DNA of 64,000 bases, taken from Tetrahymena thermophila SB210 (Eukaryota > Ciliophora > Oligohymenophorea > Hymenostomatida > Tetrahymenidae). Location of the stretch: positions 1 to 64,000 of the forward strand of contig NW_002475971.1 of the NCBI RefSeq assembly GCF_000189635.1, written 5' to 3'. Under the pieces are notes generated by a model. The model was not told where the DNA came from and made no database searches. It saw only the letters and a list, made by a program, of their open reading frames with translations. Below, in pieces: positions 39,635 through 52,897 of this stretch. Position 1 is the first letter of the stretch, and each line of letters begins with the position of its first letter. The translations under genes and the position numbers were made by a program.

Positions 39635-41983
39635 ATGGATTTTTACTCAAGTTATTATACTATTCCCCGTGATGATTCTATGAGCAGCTCCCTCCCCGAA
39701 AATGAAATGAGAACACCTTCCAACAAATAAAATCATCAGCTAGATTTGCTAGACTGTTAGTGTCACTAGAATCCCACAGAAATCTAGATTGTTTATTCCT
39801 TAGAAAAAGAGGGTAAACACGAGTAAAATAAGAATGGGTTTTTTGCCCAAAATAACAAAATAATGCTCAATCAAAATTACATATCTTGTAACTATTAAGA
39901 TTTACAGATCAATGAAACCTAAGAAAAGGTATTAATTTATGACGCTTTGAATGGCTTTAAATCTAATTCGATTATTTCTAACAAGTTAGCTTCTTCTACC
40001 ATATCATCTTATTAATATGATGACACCATCAATAATAACATTGTAAAAAAATCATAACTAAAATCTAAAAACGAACCCATGAATAATTAAAAATAACAAT
40101 TTCCCCTTAATAATGCTAGCGCTAAGTTAAATTTCTAGTTTTCATCAATATAGAACGAATAAAACCAAAGTGATAGAGGTTTTTAGCAAATAAACTAAAA
40201 TAATCTTCTTCAGCTTAATTATTAAGACAGTTAGATTTAAAAAACCGATTCTAGTAGTCATATATTTAATTTGATGAATGAATGTAAGACATATAACTAA
40301 AGTTAATAGATTAATTAATTTGAACAAAGAAGGATTTCTGCTAGCTAAACTTCTCAAATCCACTAGGATGCTAATAATTTCCAGAATTAAACTATATAAT
40401 AATAAAACCTTCAGATTGGAATAAAAATTGAGCAGCTTTAAAATTCTTCAAATCTGAGTATTACATAAAACTAAAGCTACAGCGAGAATGAAAAAGTCTT
40501 ATTTTCATTAAAAAATAATTAAAACTAGGATAAGGAAAATAAATATCAATAAAATTCTTAACCCAATTCCGAATCAAACAGCCACACTACGTTAAATTAA
40601 GATACTCATAGTTATTCTGAGTAATATTAACTATAATAATAAGTATAATCTTAATTAATTGAGAAATAGCAGGAGTAGCTATCTTTACGCGACTTCTCTT
40701 ATGTGAACATCTATTAATATCAAAACAAGGAAGCAACTCTTCCAGTAGAAAACAAAATATTACTGGAAGGAAGTGTCATTGTTGATTTAAATGAATTCAT
40801 TAACCCCTCAATTCAAGACTCTCTTTCTAAGACCATCAGTTAGTATTTCTATATTGATTAATTACAAAAATTTAAGAAATACATTGTTGCTAACCTTTAG
40901 TTAAAGTCCTAACCTGAAACAGAAATTTCAAAAGTAATTGCTACTTTAAATCAATGCAAAGAGAATGAGAAAGCAATAAACTTAATTGAATATCTGTAAA
41001 AATATACACAATTTCTAGAGCAAAGAAAATAACAACAATAATAAGAGTAAATGAAGATTACAAATTCTCTTCATTTAATAGACGACAGTGCTTTAAAATT
41101 AAATGAGAGTTAAATGCATACAGTAGAATCTCAAAAATTATATAATACTACTATCGACTCATTTTCCAGCACATAAAATATGCTAACCAGCGCATCTAAT
41201 ATATAACCTGTTTAAAACTCTAAATAAGGCACTATAAACTTCTGCGATCCTTATTCTTCTGTTTAAAGGACCAATTTTAATTTAAGTTAAGCAAACAAAA
41301 TACTTAAATAATTCGAAAAATATTGTTATACTTTTCGTATTATTCGTAAAAGCCCTGCTTAAATAGAATCCCACCAAGTAGGAGTTTCCAACTCATTTAT
41401 TGAAATGATTGGATGCGATGTCAGCAACTCGATATCCTCCATTTTGAGAAATGATTCAAGCAGTATGCTTCCATTTGACTATGCTGGTTATAGTGCTTCT
41501 GATCAGTCTATTGACTAAATTTATGAAATTATTACTCCATTTAAAGAAAAGTAAAAGCACTACAACAGAAAATAAAGTCTAAAGTATGGAGAAATAAAGC
41601 ACTCATGTGGTAAAAATATAAAAGTCAAAATTTAGCAGAAGGTTTTTTTGCTTAGTACTTATTAATCTTTTGATTAGAAATAGCAAAGTATTAATAATTA
41701 AATATTCTGCGAAGAAAATATAGGAGACTACTTAGAGATTAAATTATACACTCCAGAGACTTTAGAAATATAGAAAATTTCTAAAAAAAGAACATCTTCA
41801 AGCAGGAAAGGCATAATCGCAGAAGAATAATGTCTTGAAATTGACTAAAACGAGAGCAAAAAGATTTACTCAAATTATGCTTAAAAATTGATTGATAAAT
41901 ATTACAGTGACGAAACACTCCTAAGTCCCGAACTAATTTTCAAGAAAAAATGGACAATTAAAAGTCACAGTAAGCGCTTGTGA
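39635..41983 (+). CDS. Asn/Gln/Ser-rich protein with C-terminal PAS-like region
   Basis: Intronless, 782 aa, ATG 39635 (MDFYSSYYTIPRDDSM), TGA 41981-41983. The first 400 residues are N/Q/S-rich and probably disordered. A helical segment at about 400-480 contains a Gln-rich coiled coil. From about 560, YTFRIIRKSPAQI followed by VGVSNSFIEMIGCDVSN and ILRNDSSSML resembles a PAS domain (x-N-x-x-F/A-x-x-x-x-G). The same ordered motifs occur in the genes at 49919 and 54417. PAS-like folds in this layout are known from fungal-type transcription regulators (ERT1-like) and from signalling proteins. No DNA-binding motif was recognised here. The C-terminus is basic. Function unknown. Confidence 0.82.
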
Positions 41984-43390
41984 AATAAAGAAAATATAAT
42001 AAAAGACAAAACTGTTATTTAAATAAAAAAGTGAATCCATTAATAACAAAAAAATATTATAAAATAATTGTATATAAAATAAGAAAATTTAATAGGAACT
42101 ATTATCCAAATTACTTATAAAATAGTATTAAAATATAAAAAAAAGATTACTTCAATACTTATCATAAATAAAAAATTAATAACTATAATAAATTAAATAT
42201 AAGTACAAATCCATAATTTATTATATTTTTGTATTATGTTGAAATTCTATTCGTTACAAAAACTTTAGTTTAATTTGTGCTTTAAAATAAACAAAAAATA
42301 CCCTTTTACCATATAATTAGCTGTCACTTCAATAATTGTTTGTGAAAATACACGCAGTACTTGTTTCCTTATTATAAATCAAGCATTCTTACTTATTTAT
42401 TTGATTAAAATAAGAAAAAAAATTTTTTACCCATGATTTTTAATATGCATACTATTTTGTCTATATAATAAGTATCTTATCTTTTTAGAGGAGTAAGCAA
42501 ATTTTTGGTCTCACCTATTTTTTAGAACAATAAAAGCTAAATTATTTTATTACATAAATGAATGTGATGCCTTGAATCAAAACTTAGAATTAATTCATGG
42601 TAAATTCACAATATTTTAAAATTTTTATTTAAAATTTATAAAAATCTACCTTTGTTTTTTATGAAGTAAAGTGTAATTAGAAAAATTCATCTATTTTATG
42701 GTCTTTCAAGAGAGAAAAGTATTGCAGGATGGCTGATTTTTCAAAATTGTGATAAGATTTTGATCATATAAAAAGAGAGGGGAATTGAAATTAAAAACTG
42801 TGTTGATTGATAATCATATAAATAAGAAAATGAATATAAAATTATTAGTTAAAGTGAAAAAAATTAAAGACCAGAGTAATGATTTAAAAAATCTCTTTCT
42901 GATTAATAATAACTCATAAAAAATAAGTTCGTAATAGCAAAGCTAGTTTATGATTAGATTAACTAATAAACAGACAAATAAATATCCTTTTAACCAGAAT
43001 AGGATTTAAATTTTTTTTCTTCAAATTTAATCTATTTGTTTAGGTATTGATAGGATGAATAAGTGAATGAATGAGTGAGTGAGCGAATGGATTAGATATC
43101 AAAGAAAAGAATATCATATATTTAGACTAAATATAGAAAATTTCTTAAATTTGCTCATATTTGAAGGAGGCAGGCTGGCTGTGTTATAACAAACATAATA
43201 AAAATAAATAATTATTAAATAAATTTTAGTGAATAATTATAATCGCTTATCCAACATTATGATATATTTAAGTATTTTGTCTTACTGCTTACAAACGTTT
43301 AGCAAAATTTTTTTTGGATTCTTTTCAGAACAAAAATTTTGTATTTTTTGAAAATTTATAATCACATATTATACAAATCTTTTTAAATAA
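41984..43390. other. Intergenic, with short tetranucleotide repeat
   Basis: Mostly A/T tracts. A short ATG frame (42830-43066, 78 codons) looks mildly coding but is within chance at this composition. A GAAT/GAGT microsatellite lies at 43054-43090. Confidence 0.5.
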
Positions 43391-45806
43391 ATGTCAAAAA
43401 ATTAAGAATCCTCTGACTCAATTTATACTACTGTTTGTAATTGCTAATCACCTGGATACTTCAGTATTTTAGATATGAACATCCTAAAAAACTAACAACA
43501 ACCTTACTTTTTTCCTGATAAAAGCTAAAGTGAGCTTTTTACATTTTATTGAATTAAAAATTAAAAAATTACATAAATACTAACAAAAAATTGCAATGAA
43601 AAATTTATAATAGCTTTGATATACAAAAATATTTTTCAAAGAATTCAGAAAATCTTTTATTTACAGAAGGACAGTTCATAAGATGAGAAATATTTTTCAA
43701 TTACAATTTAAAATGTTTACACTTGAAGATTTTTTAAATATATTTGAAATAAATTTGATATTAAAGGTAATGTTTTCTTAAATATTACAATTTTTTCTTG
43801 AGAAAGCATTTAATTTAATAAAATATGTAAAGCTAAATGCAAAATGAATAAATCAAATATTTTTGGAAAAAAATTTTATTCATGTTGTTTGATATCTACA
43901 AATAATTAGCTGAAAGAATCAATAATAAATAATTACTCATTTTGATATAATGTAGTTAAAATATAAGGATTTACAAGATTTAGTTAGTTGGATTTTTTTT
44001 TTATCTATTTTCTCAAATATTGCACAAGATTACTATTTACAGCTTATTGAACTAAAATATTAGACTATGCAAATATGCTGTCAAATATATAAATGAGCCA
44101 GCTACTATCCATATCAAAAGTAAAATATTTCCAAGATGATATAAACTTAATTTTAGCATTTTGGTAATAGTTAGTCTCTTTGTATACCAAGGATACAAAA
44201 ATTATTCACTATTATATTTATTTATAAATTATCTTACCCCCTTTGTTTATTTAAAAAAATTTTTTCTTTTTTGAAAATTTACAAAAAAAGCTAGAGCTTT
44301 TAAATATTTTATAACAAAACGAAAGGATCAACGCTCAAATAAGATCATTTTTAGTAGATTTATTGAAACTTGTAGAATGAGCTTTAAAAGTCTTTGGCAT
44401 TATTAAATTTTTCATGATATATTGGAATTTGTGTAAGCAATTTATGAAGGCTGTTTTGAACAAAACTTGAAAATTAGTTATTCTTACAATGAATAAAAAA
44501 GTTAAGTATAAATTGATCGTGTGCAGCTCTTATGGTATAAAAAACATTAATAATATTTTTGAATATGGATATTGAATGAATGGATGCGTATTTTTATTTG
44601 AGGATAATTATTTAGTTTAAGTTAATAAAATTTTTATTGATGGCTATACAACCAGGCTTATTGGACATGCATGCCTTAAAATGTTTGAGTAATTAAATCA
44701 CGTTCTAGCACAATATGTAAAAAATTCAAATTTTAAAATTGATATCTCGGTTTATAAATCATTAGAGAATTCATATCTTTGCTAACTTAATTTAATGATT
44801 AATAATATCATATTTTATATTTTAATGAATAGTGTTTGTTACTTTTAAACTGATGGTAAAAAAGGTTCGACTATTATTTGACTTAATTCAAAATAACAAA
44901 GCCAATTATTATTAATATCTTTATATTTATATTATCGCATATTATTTGATATAGAAATTTTGCGGAAGAAATTAAGTTTTAGCTTTCTGTCTTATATTTG
45001 ATTACTACTTTAATAATAAATTAATAGCTCAGATTTTATCGTTTAACTAAATGAATAATATATCCATAAATTCTTTTAATGCTGCAATTTAATTTCATAA
45101 ATTTTCATTTCAATTGCAAAAGCTAACATTTGAGAAAGGATTATCAAAAATATAATTCACAAATTGTTTTTTTTTGCTGAAAGTTTTTAAAAAAAGAATT
45201 TTATTTAGCAATTCTTGGTTAATTGAAAGATAAATGATTTCCTATCACAAAAACTTCGGATTTAAGTAAAGAACATTAATTTCCAATTATTTATCATTCA
45301 GAGAAATATTGTATTTGTAGCTATTTTCAAGGTTGATTTTTCCCTATTAAGATATTTAAAAAAAACTTGGTAACTGTAATCATTAAAAAAATCAAAATTT
45401 AGTGTAAAGCCTGAAATAAAATTAAAAAATAAAATCAAACTTATTGATTTCTAAATCAATCAATCTTTCGCTCTATTCATAAATTATCTAATTTTCCATA
45501 GAAAATGGAAATCAATAATCAATTAATCATAATAAATTCAATGAATTATACTCTTCCAATTAATAATTTTATTATTAGAATTAAAGATTTTTATGTATGA
45601 TTATAAATTCAATAAATTTTTTAATAATTTATTCTAATAGGTAGAGAAAATTAATCAGAGTAATCTCCAAGTCAAAAAAAAAAAATATCTAATTTAATTT
45701 GCTTATATAAGAATATTTAAAGTCACAAACAAAATATATTCTTGGAAATACCAACTAAAATTGTTCAAAAATATAAGAAAATACAAAATCAATTTTAAAT
45801 AAATGA
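43391..45806 (+). pseudogene. Probable decayed gene, multiple TGA and frame changes
   Basis: ATG 43391 opens a good-looking N-terminus (MSKNQESSDSIYTTVC, GYFSILDMNILK) that hits TGA at 43550-43552. After that, protein-like stretches follow in order but in changing frames with in-frame TGAs: EKYFSITIQNVYT then RFFKYI near 43690-43750; VGFFFYLFSQILHKITIY near 43990; IIFSRFIETCRMSFKSLWHY near 44345; IFIDGYTTRLIGHACLKMF near 44630; LYLYYRILFDIEILRKKLS near 44925; and an open 200-codon tail (FSNSWLIERQMISYHKNF) to TGA 45804-45806. Splitting by ordinary introns does not repair it. The pieces resemble one large ciliate gene-family member, from memory only; the family name is not certain. The call rests on coherent order of coding-like peptides rather than on a database match. 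Confidence 0.5.
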
Positions 45807-46040
45807 AACCATTTATAAAATGTAATTTCTAACTAAGCGAAATTCAGATTAAGAATTATTTTCTTTCTTCTTTCAACTTACAACACTTGAAATTGCAAAT
45901 TCGAAAAAAAAATTTCATGCAAGAGCAGAAACTAAAAAGCTACAAATTTATTACTACCTAAGTGTAATCTAACTTTCATAAATTTTTAATTAAATTAAGT
46001 AATCAATAAAAATGTAAATTATTTAGATATCTAAATAAAA
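45807..46040. other. Non-coding flank of assembly gap
   Basis: A/T-rich sequence up to the run of N. Nothing recognised. Confidence 0.6.
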
Positions 46041-46140
46041 NNNNNNNNNNNNNNNNNNNNNNNNNNNNNNNNNNNNNNNNNNNNNNNNNNNNNNNNNNNN
46101 NNNNNNNNNNNNNNNNNNNNNNNNNNNNNNNNNNNNNNNN
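46041..46140. other. Assembly gap (100 N)
   Basis: Exactly 100 consecutive N, the usual placeholder of unknown length. Order and orientation of the flanks rest on the assembly. Confidence 0.99.
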
Positions 46141-48519
46141 ATTTAACTAATTAGTAATGCTAATTTCCAAATAAATTGATTTATATTTACTCACGCCCTA
46201 CCTCTGGCAATTATAGCAGGTTTTTGTGATTATTATATTGAGAATCACTCAAAATCATACTTTTCTTTCACCCTTACAAAATTAAGCCAAATCTATATTT
46301 TTTTAGCAAGTAATAACTTCTTTTTCCTAAAAACTCAAAATTGTGATAAAAAATTACAATTTAAAAACAAAATTCAAATTTTACAAAATTAATACCAGCC
46401 ATTTAACATCTAAATAAAATTGTGTTTGTTTATCGAAAAATAGTGAAATTTACTTTAATATATATTTTACTCTTACCATTAACTTTAAAATATAGTCTTC
46501 TAAATTTACTGGATTAAATTACTCGTATGTCTTTATTTATAAATGGAAAATAGAAATAAATAAGCTTGCTGATCTATACTAGCTTACTTTTATTTTAATT
46601 TTAGTAAATCTCTATGAAGCACTATGTAACACTTAATAATTTAAAAAATACACTTTTCCTCATTCAAAGTATGATCAAATAAAGTGCATCAAGTATCGTA
46701 TTTTAATTACTCTTTAGTAAGCTTATTTTTACAAATATTATCAAAAAAGCGGAAATGAAAAATTCTGTAACTCGCTATTCTAATTGTGATTTTTTTCACT
46801 TTTTAAGCAAGCAAACTTCTTTAATAGAGTCCAAAAAGACAATGAATTAAATTTATTAATTTAACTCGCATTATTATATAATTATGTTTTATAAAATTTT
46901 TTTTTACTTATTCATCTTACTGACTTAATTATTAAATTTTATTATGTATTGATGCTTTTTTATAATTTTTGAGAATGCTGCCAGCTTCTATTTAATAAAT
47001 TTTTACTTAATCATTAATATTTATATTAGTTAGTATTTATTCCTTATCAACTTAATTGTAGTACTATTGTGGTTATCAATTATTTTTTTATTAACCTTGT
47101 TAGTAATTTACACATCTTAATTTTTTCAAGATTGAATACTAATAAAAGAATTCTATATTTAATAATCAATACTCAGGTAAAAGAATTTAGGTTCTATTTA
47201 AATTTTACTTCGTGCAAATAGTAATTTAGGTTAAAATGTCCATTTTTTATATTTTAGATGGTATTCTTTTTTTATTTTTAAGAGTTAAACCATATTTATG
47301 TAATAAGTCAATGTTCAAATTACTCTTATAAATTCGAACAGAGGTTATTGATAAATAATTAAATTAAACAATCTTTTAACAGTGTATTTACTAATGAATT
47401 TTATTATCAAATGCTAATTTTCCAAATTTTAACAATATAATTACTGAGTTCTTCTGTAACTTTCAAGTAGAACAATAAAACCCTATTAAACACAGCAAAA
47501 ATATTAATTACTCTCAAAATTAAATATATTTACTTTTATAATTCAATCTACTAAATTTTTGTGTAATCTGTTATCATATTTTTAATCAAAAAAAATATTT
47601 AAAATTTAAAGAAGTTAATAAGTGTTAAATTACACTTTTTCAAATTTAGCTTATTGATAATTCCAAAATTAATTATAAAAATACATAATTAAGTAACTAT
47701 TAAAAATATTTTTTATTTAATTTACTTTTTAAATTATGAAAAATATCAGATATTTTCTCAATAAAATTATGAATATATTATTTTTTAAATAAACAAAATT
47801 TCTATTATTTTTTTCATATCAAAGATTGATATAATTATTTACTTCATAGAAAATAATTGTTCTATAAACAAATAATATGAAATTAAAACTCAAATAAAAA
47901 GATTTACCTTAATAAATAACTTCTATATACTTTTTGCATAAACAATTTTTAAATATCATTTGTAATTTCTTTCTATTTTAATTAAAACAATCACAAACAG
48001 TAAAAACTTGAAATTAATATAAGAAATCTAATCAAAATCCTATCTTATTTTCCTGAAAATAAAATGAATCTATAATTTTATATTCAGAAAAGATATGAAT
48101 AATTGAACTTAATAATAGTTTTTGATTACAACTAAAAACCTTGTATTTTTAATTTAAAAAAATTCATTTACATCATTTTTTTTAAATATTTTTTATTAAA
48201 TTAACTAGAAAAAATTATGGAAATTTAATAAATCCTAAATTCCACAAAATTAATTATCTAACAGAATAACTTTTGATTAATTGAGTTATAACAAATTTCT
48301 GCAATCTGATCATTTCAAAAATATATTTTGAGAATTATCATATATTTATTCTGATTTTTATTAGTATTGCAAAAAGAATATTTTGAAGTAAATTAAAAAG
48401 ATTTAATAAAATAAATTTTTTTTGATTTTAGTTAGCTATTATTTATTTATTTAATGCTTTGATTAGAATTCTTCTCAAAATAAAAATACTAATAAAAAAA
48501 AAGGATTTTTAAATATATA
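46141..48519. other. Gene-poor AT-rich region
   Basis: 2.4 kb with no gene called. On the minus strand about 46385-46850 is open except for one TGA and yields peptides such as IIKCYIVLHRDLLKLKQKQ; this is not beyond chance at such base composition. No repeats or structure stand out before 48520. Confidence 0.5.
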
Positions 48520-49345
48520 TGAATAATAAAGAAACTATCTAAATAATTAATAATGGGTTTATCTTATACTTTTCTTTTATATTTTATATGATATTTTTAT
48601 AAAATTTAATAAAAAAAACAATATTTCAAAATAAAAAACTTCAAATATAAAAAAGTAAAGATTCTTTTTTATTTTGCTTTTCAAATTAAAATTTGTTTTT
48701 AAATCTAATATAAAAGACATATTGAACGCACATAAACAGAATATTATCTTACCTAATAAATGCTGCTATCTAATATCTTTCTATCTCATTTTTATTGAAA
48801 TTATTTATTATAAAAGTAAATTAAATTTATAAAAATAGAATTTATAAATAGAAATTTGGTAAATTAAATTAAGATCTGGTAAATTTTATTATTGAAATTT
48901 AAATTTTATTTCAATTCTAATTTAAAAAAATTACCTAATACAAACAAACAGAATATAGCTAATGCAATATTATCTAAATAATGTTGTTACCTTCTTTCTT
49001 TTTATCATATTTTATTTAAGCTTAATTATTAAAGTAAATTTAATTTATAAAATAATATTTAATATAGAAAACTTAATAATTAAGATAACTATTATGGTAT
49101 ATTTTGATTATGAAATTTAATTTATATTTTAATTCTAATTTAATTTAAAACATTGGTTGAATACATATAAATGTAATATAATCAAAAGAATCCTATCTAA
49201 ATAATTCAAGTGTCTTAAATTTTTCTTTCTTTTTTTTTTATTGAAGGTTTTAATTATAACATTAAAATAATTTATAAAATTATATTTAAAATTAGAAAAA
49301 TTAAACAATAAAGTAAAAATTATTTTTTATTATGATTTTTGTAAT
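48520..49345. repeat. Diverged tandem repeat, about four units of 205-230 bp
   Basis: A marker TATCTAAATAAT-like string recurs at about 48537, 48744, 48975 and 49194. Each is followed, at similar distances, by a C/T-rich stretch (TTCTTTC-like), then AAAATTTAATTTATAAAAT-like sequence, then ATTTCAATTCTAATTT-like sequence in the middle copies. Copies are clearly related but much diverged. Non-coding in all frames. It might be a decayed satellite or repeated element retained in the macronuclear sequence. Confidence 0.55.
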
Positions 49346-49918
49346 TTTAAAGAATGTTTACAAGAAGAATATTATCATTCATATTAATTTAATATTAATT
49401 AAAAGGAAACTCAATTCCTTAATTCTTAATTTGAAGTAACATTATATTTAATATATATAACATGAAAAAGTATTAAAAGTATTTAATTTTATAAAAGATA
49501 ATTGATTTAATTGAAGTATTTCTCTTGAAATATAGAATGCTAATTAAATCATACACAATTTTATTAATAAATATTGATTATTAGAAATTCTTACATATTT
49601 TTTAGCTACAATTCTTGAATTAGTTAGACTTAGATTATATTATATTTTGCAATTTCAAAATTTAATGAATAGCCATACAAATTCATTATTTAGCATAATT
49701 TTTTAGTGAAATTAAAAAGAAACAAATAAAGTTAGTTTCTAGTAATCTAAAATACCTAAAAGACTTAATATTTATTCACTTAACCTGTTAAAATTCTATT
49801 TCCAAATCAAAGATTCTAAATAATTAGCTAGAAGATTACATTTATCTCTCAAAATATAATAAATTACAAATACAATTATTCTATAATATAAATTAATTAG
49901 CTAACTTTGAAATCCAAA
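49346..49918. other. Intergenic, AT-rich
   Basis: Upstream flank of the next gene; no other feature recognised. Confidence 0.6.
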
Positions 49919-51400
49919 ATGGCTTTGAAGTTAAGATAAAAAAGAGAAGAGAAAGAATAATTAAGAATCGTGTCTATTGTAAAAGAATTATATGTACCTT
50001 ATAAATTCTTTCTTTATGGGGATATGCCATTGGATTTTGATTTTGAATCTAAAAAAGGCATGATATTTTGCGAAAACAATCCCTTGGTTGGTTTTAAAAG
50101 CTGCAAAAGAGTGGTTAAAACAAACACGTTCATAAATTTTGATTTGTGTAATGATTAGTAGCAATTAAATGATTTTTAGTTTTTAATAGATAAACTCAGG
50201 AGTATGGAAAATAGAGCTGTGAGCGAATTATCAAATTAGCTTTAAAGTTACTAAGATAAAATAAAATAAGAATAAATTCTTGATGAGAGACTCCATATTA
50301 CTGAAAGATTAGATCAATTACTCTTAGATAATGAAGATATAGAAAAAAATATTTATGAAAAAGCCAATCAAATCCTTAATAAAGATGTCACTAAAAATCC
50401 TTTTATTCACTACTAAATATTTCGAAAGACTCCATACGAATTTACAACTTTAAGGAGTGGTATCAGTATATCTGGCATGCAGTACTTTGGTATTAGTGCA
50501 GATATTTTTGAACAATCCATGCTTAGAAATAATCACATGCCTATAAATAGAGATGAGAAAGCTATCTTTTTAGCTCTAAGGTCTTTGTAAAAACTTAATA
50601 TTGACCATGCTGAATATGCAAAATCTGGAAAGACTATTAGCTCAGAAGTACTTATAAAATATAAAAGTACTCTTTACTAAATTGTGGAATCATCTAAAGT
50701 TTATGCCCTTTGTGATTTCTTAGACCCTTCTAGTGATAGTAATTATTATCTTGTAATCCATTATTTAGGAATAAGAAATAAAGAAGATTAAGAAAAGGGA
50801 ATGAAATTAATTGAACCTCCAAAAATAGATTAATAATAGTATTTGCACAAAAAGAGAGTAATTAACAATAATGAATAGATATTAGACATACAAACCTTCA
50901 AGAATTGCTCATCCAAATTGAATTATGAATAATATCATAAATAAAATTACATATATCATGATTAGTAATTAATATCTAGCGACTCTTCTGATAAAAGCTA
51001 TGATAACTCAAGTCCTTGTAATTCAACTTCTAAATAATCCTTAAGTGACAACAATAAAATACATACAAATAACATAAATGATATTTATACTAAATAAATG
51101 GAGATTAGTAAGTAAAATAATGATAAATAGATTTTTAATGCATAAATTTCACCTTTAATTGATTAGAAAAGATAGAAATTAGAGGAGATAAGTGAAGTAG
51201 ATGAAAACCAAAGCAGTGTTTAGCTGTTGCCTGTAGCCTAGTAACATATATAAGTTAATTATCAAAATAAAGCTCAAGAATTTATCTCAAGTTATTACAA
51301 CAACAAAGAAGAAGAAATAAAAAAGTAGTAAAAATTCAACAAAGTATTAGAAAACATGCTAAAAAAAAAATAATAAAAATTAAATGTTAAATTAATATGA
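49919..51400 (+). CDS. PAS-like domain protein, paralogue of the 54417 gene
   Basis: Intronless, 493 aa, ATG 49919, TGA 51398-51400. The N-terminus is strongly charged (MALKLRQKREEKEQLRIV). A coiled coil lies at about 85-150. Residues about 163-300 form the PAS-like core: IFRKTPYEFTTLRSG, then ISGMQYFGISADIFEQSMLR and MPINRDEKAIF. These align segment by segment with the gene at 54417 (VIRRKGMFSIDVLKSG, IKLSGFTLEEFEQCILR, VPIKHQNNAWD) and more weakly with that at 39635. The C-terminal 190 residues are Q/N/S-rich with an acidic patch (LEEISEVDENQ) and a Lys-rich helix at the end. A basic N-terminus plus PAS-like core is compatible with a regulator, but no function can be assigned. Confidence 0.83.
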
Positions 51401-52897
51401 ATTTCACTTCAAAAACAATAAATATTTTAATAAAATTATATAAATATAATAAAAATACTTAAAATTTTAAGTCTTCTGATCAAAAAATCTTTAATGTGAT
51501 TATTAATCAATATAAACAAATTAATGTGATTTATTTAGCTCATTCAAGCTTACTTTTAAAAAAATTGAGTGTTCGAGTTTTTCAAGAAATATGATAAAAT
51601 TTCTTTTAAAATAAATTCTATCAACTTTTTCAAATAGATAAAAATTTATATCTTAATTTTGATTGAAACTTTAAATTTTATTCATTTTTATCTTAAAAAA
51701 TTCTATTTTTAAAGTCAAATTTATTTTTTTAAAATAAAAACTAAATTTTTTCATTTAAATTTTCTTATAAATAAAAAATTGCAATTTCAATCGTCATATT
51801 TTTATTTTAGTATTATTGATTTATATTACTGTAAATCCTCATTAATTATCATCCCTTTCAATTTTCACCATTTTATGCTTAAAAAGATGTGGGGGCTTGG
51901 TGTGAATTAATGAGGAACTACGGTAATATAATATTTGTATTATAGTATTAAAACTGATTGCTTTGACAGAAGAGATGAAAGAAATTTAAATAAATCTAAA
52001 ATATTTATTTAAAAAATATAATCCTTTAGAATACTAATTCATTTATAAAATATTTTTAAATTTTATAAGTTTGATTGTCGTCTAGTAGGAGGAAGAAATG
52101 GCTATTTTTTTATCAATTTCAATAAAATTAAATATTATTTTAAATTTCTGGTGAATTTATATACTATTAAACTATGAAAACAGATAATAATTTGAGAAAA
52201 AGTATTTAAATTTGCATACATTAAATAATTCTACTTCGAATAATTTAAATCAAATATATTTTTATGATTAAATATATTTTTTAAATAAAAAATGTCTTGA
52301 TATAGAATATTATTATTTATAATCATAAATGATTCATTCAGTTTGATTCTTAAAGAGGTGTTTAGTCATCTTCTGATGAAATCCTAAGATAAGTTTTTTT
52401 AAACTAAAGAAATTGAGAGAAAAAAAACATTCCATCTCATCTACATCTTACTATTGATTATTTATTTATTTCAGTTATTTCACTGATAAGAGAGCGTTTA
52501 AATTAAAAAATAGAAAAAAAATTTAGGTATTTTTCTCAAGCTAATAATAAATTAAATGTATAAGCAGGAAACAAATAAAGTTAAAATTTGTATATTATCT
52601 TGTCATAGAATTCATTAGAATAGAAGCTTTGTTTCTTTTTATTCCGCTTTGAGCTAGTTTTTGTTAGTAAATATAATTTTTAAATATAATTTTTTAGTTA
52701 AAAACTGAAAAAACTCATAGGATTTTTTTATTAATCATCTTTTTTCATAATAATTAAAAGGCTTTTTAACTTAATTTAAAATATAATTTTTTTTAAGTAA
52801 TAAAAATAAAAAATATACTTAAACTGGTAATCAAAATAAAATATCCAATTCTAGCTTTTACATCTAATTTAAATAAATTAATTTTTTGTCATTAAAA
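51401..52897. other. Intergenic, AT-rich, with fold-back element
   Basis: 1.5 kb between two + genes. The only notable structure is the inverted repeat at 51821-51933, listed separately. Confidence 0.6.
51821..51933. repeat. Fold-back inverted repeat with about 30-bp arms
   Basis: The left arm 51821-51850 (TTATATTACTGTA..TCCTCATTAATT) is the reverse complement of the right arm 51903-51933 (AATTAATGAGGA..TACGGTAATATAA) with only a few mismatches. Inside, CACCA (51866-51870) can pair with TGGTG (51898-51902), extending the stem. A G-run (GTGGGGGCTTGG) lies in the loop and is striking in this AT-rich background. It could be a small fold-back or MITE-like element, or a transcribed hairpin. No coding capacity. 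Confidence 0.65.

Noticed and set aside
42830..43066. 78-codon ATG frame before the pseudogene
   Set aside because: Too short to stand out under the ciliate code and unrelated to neighbours as far as can be seen.
46385..46850. Minus-strand stretch open except for one TGA, giving peptides such as IIKCYIVLHRDLLKL
   Set aside because: At this AT content TGA is rare, so open runs of about 100 codons are expected by chance. No start, splice sites or recognised family.
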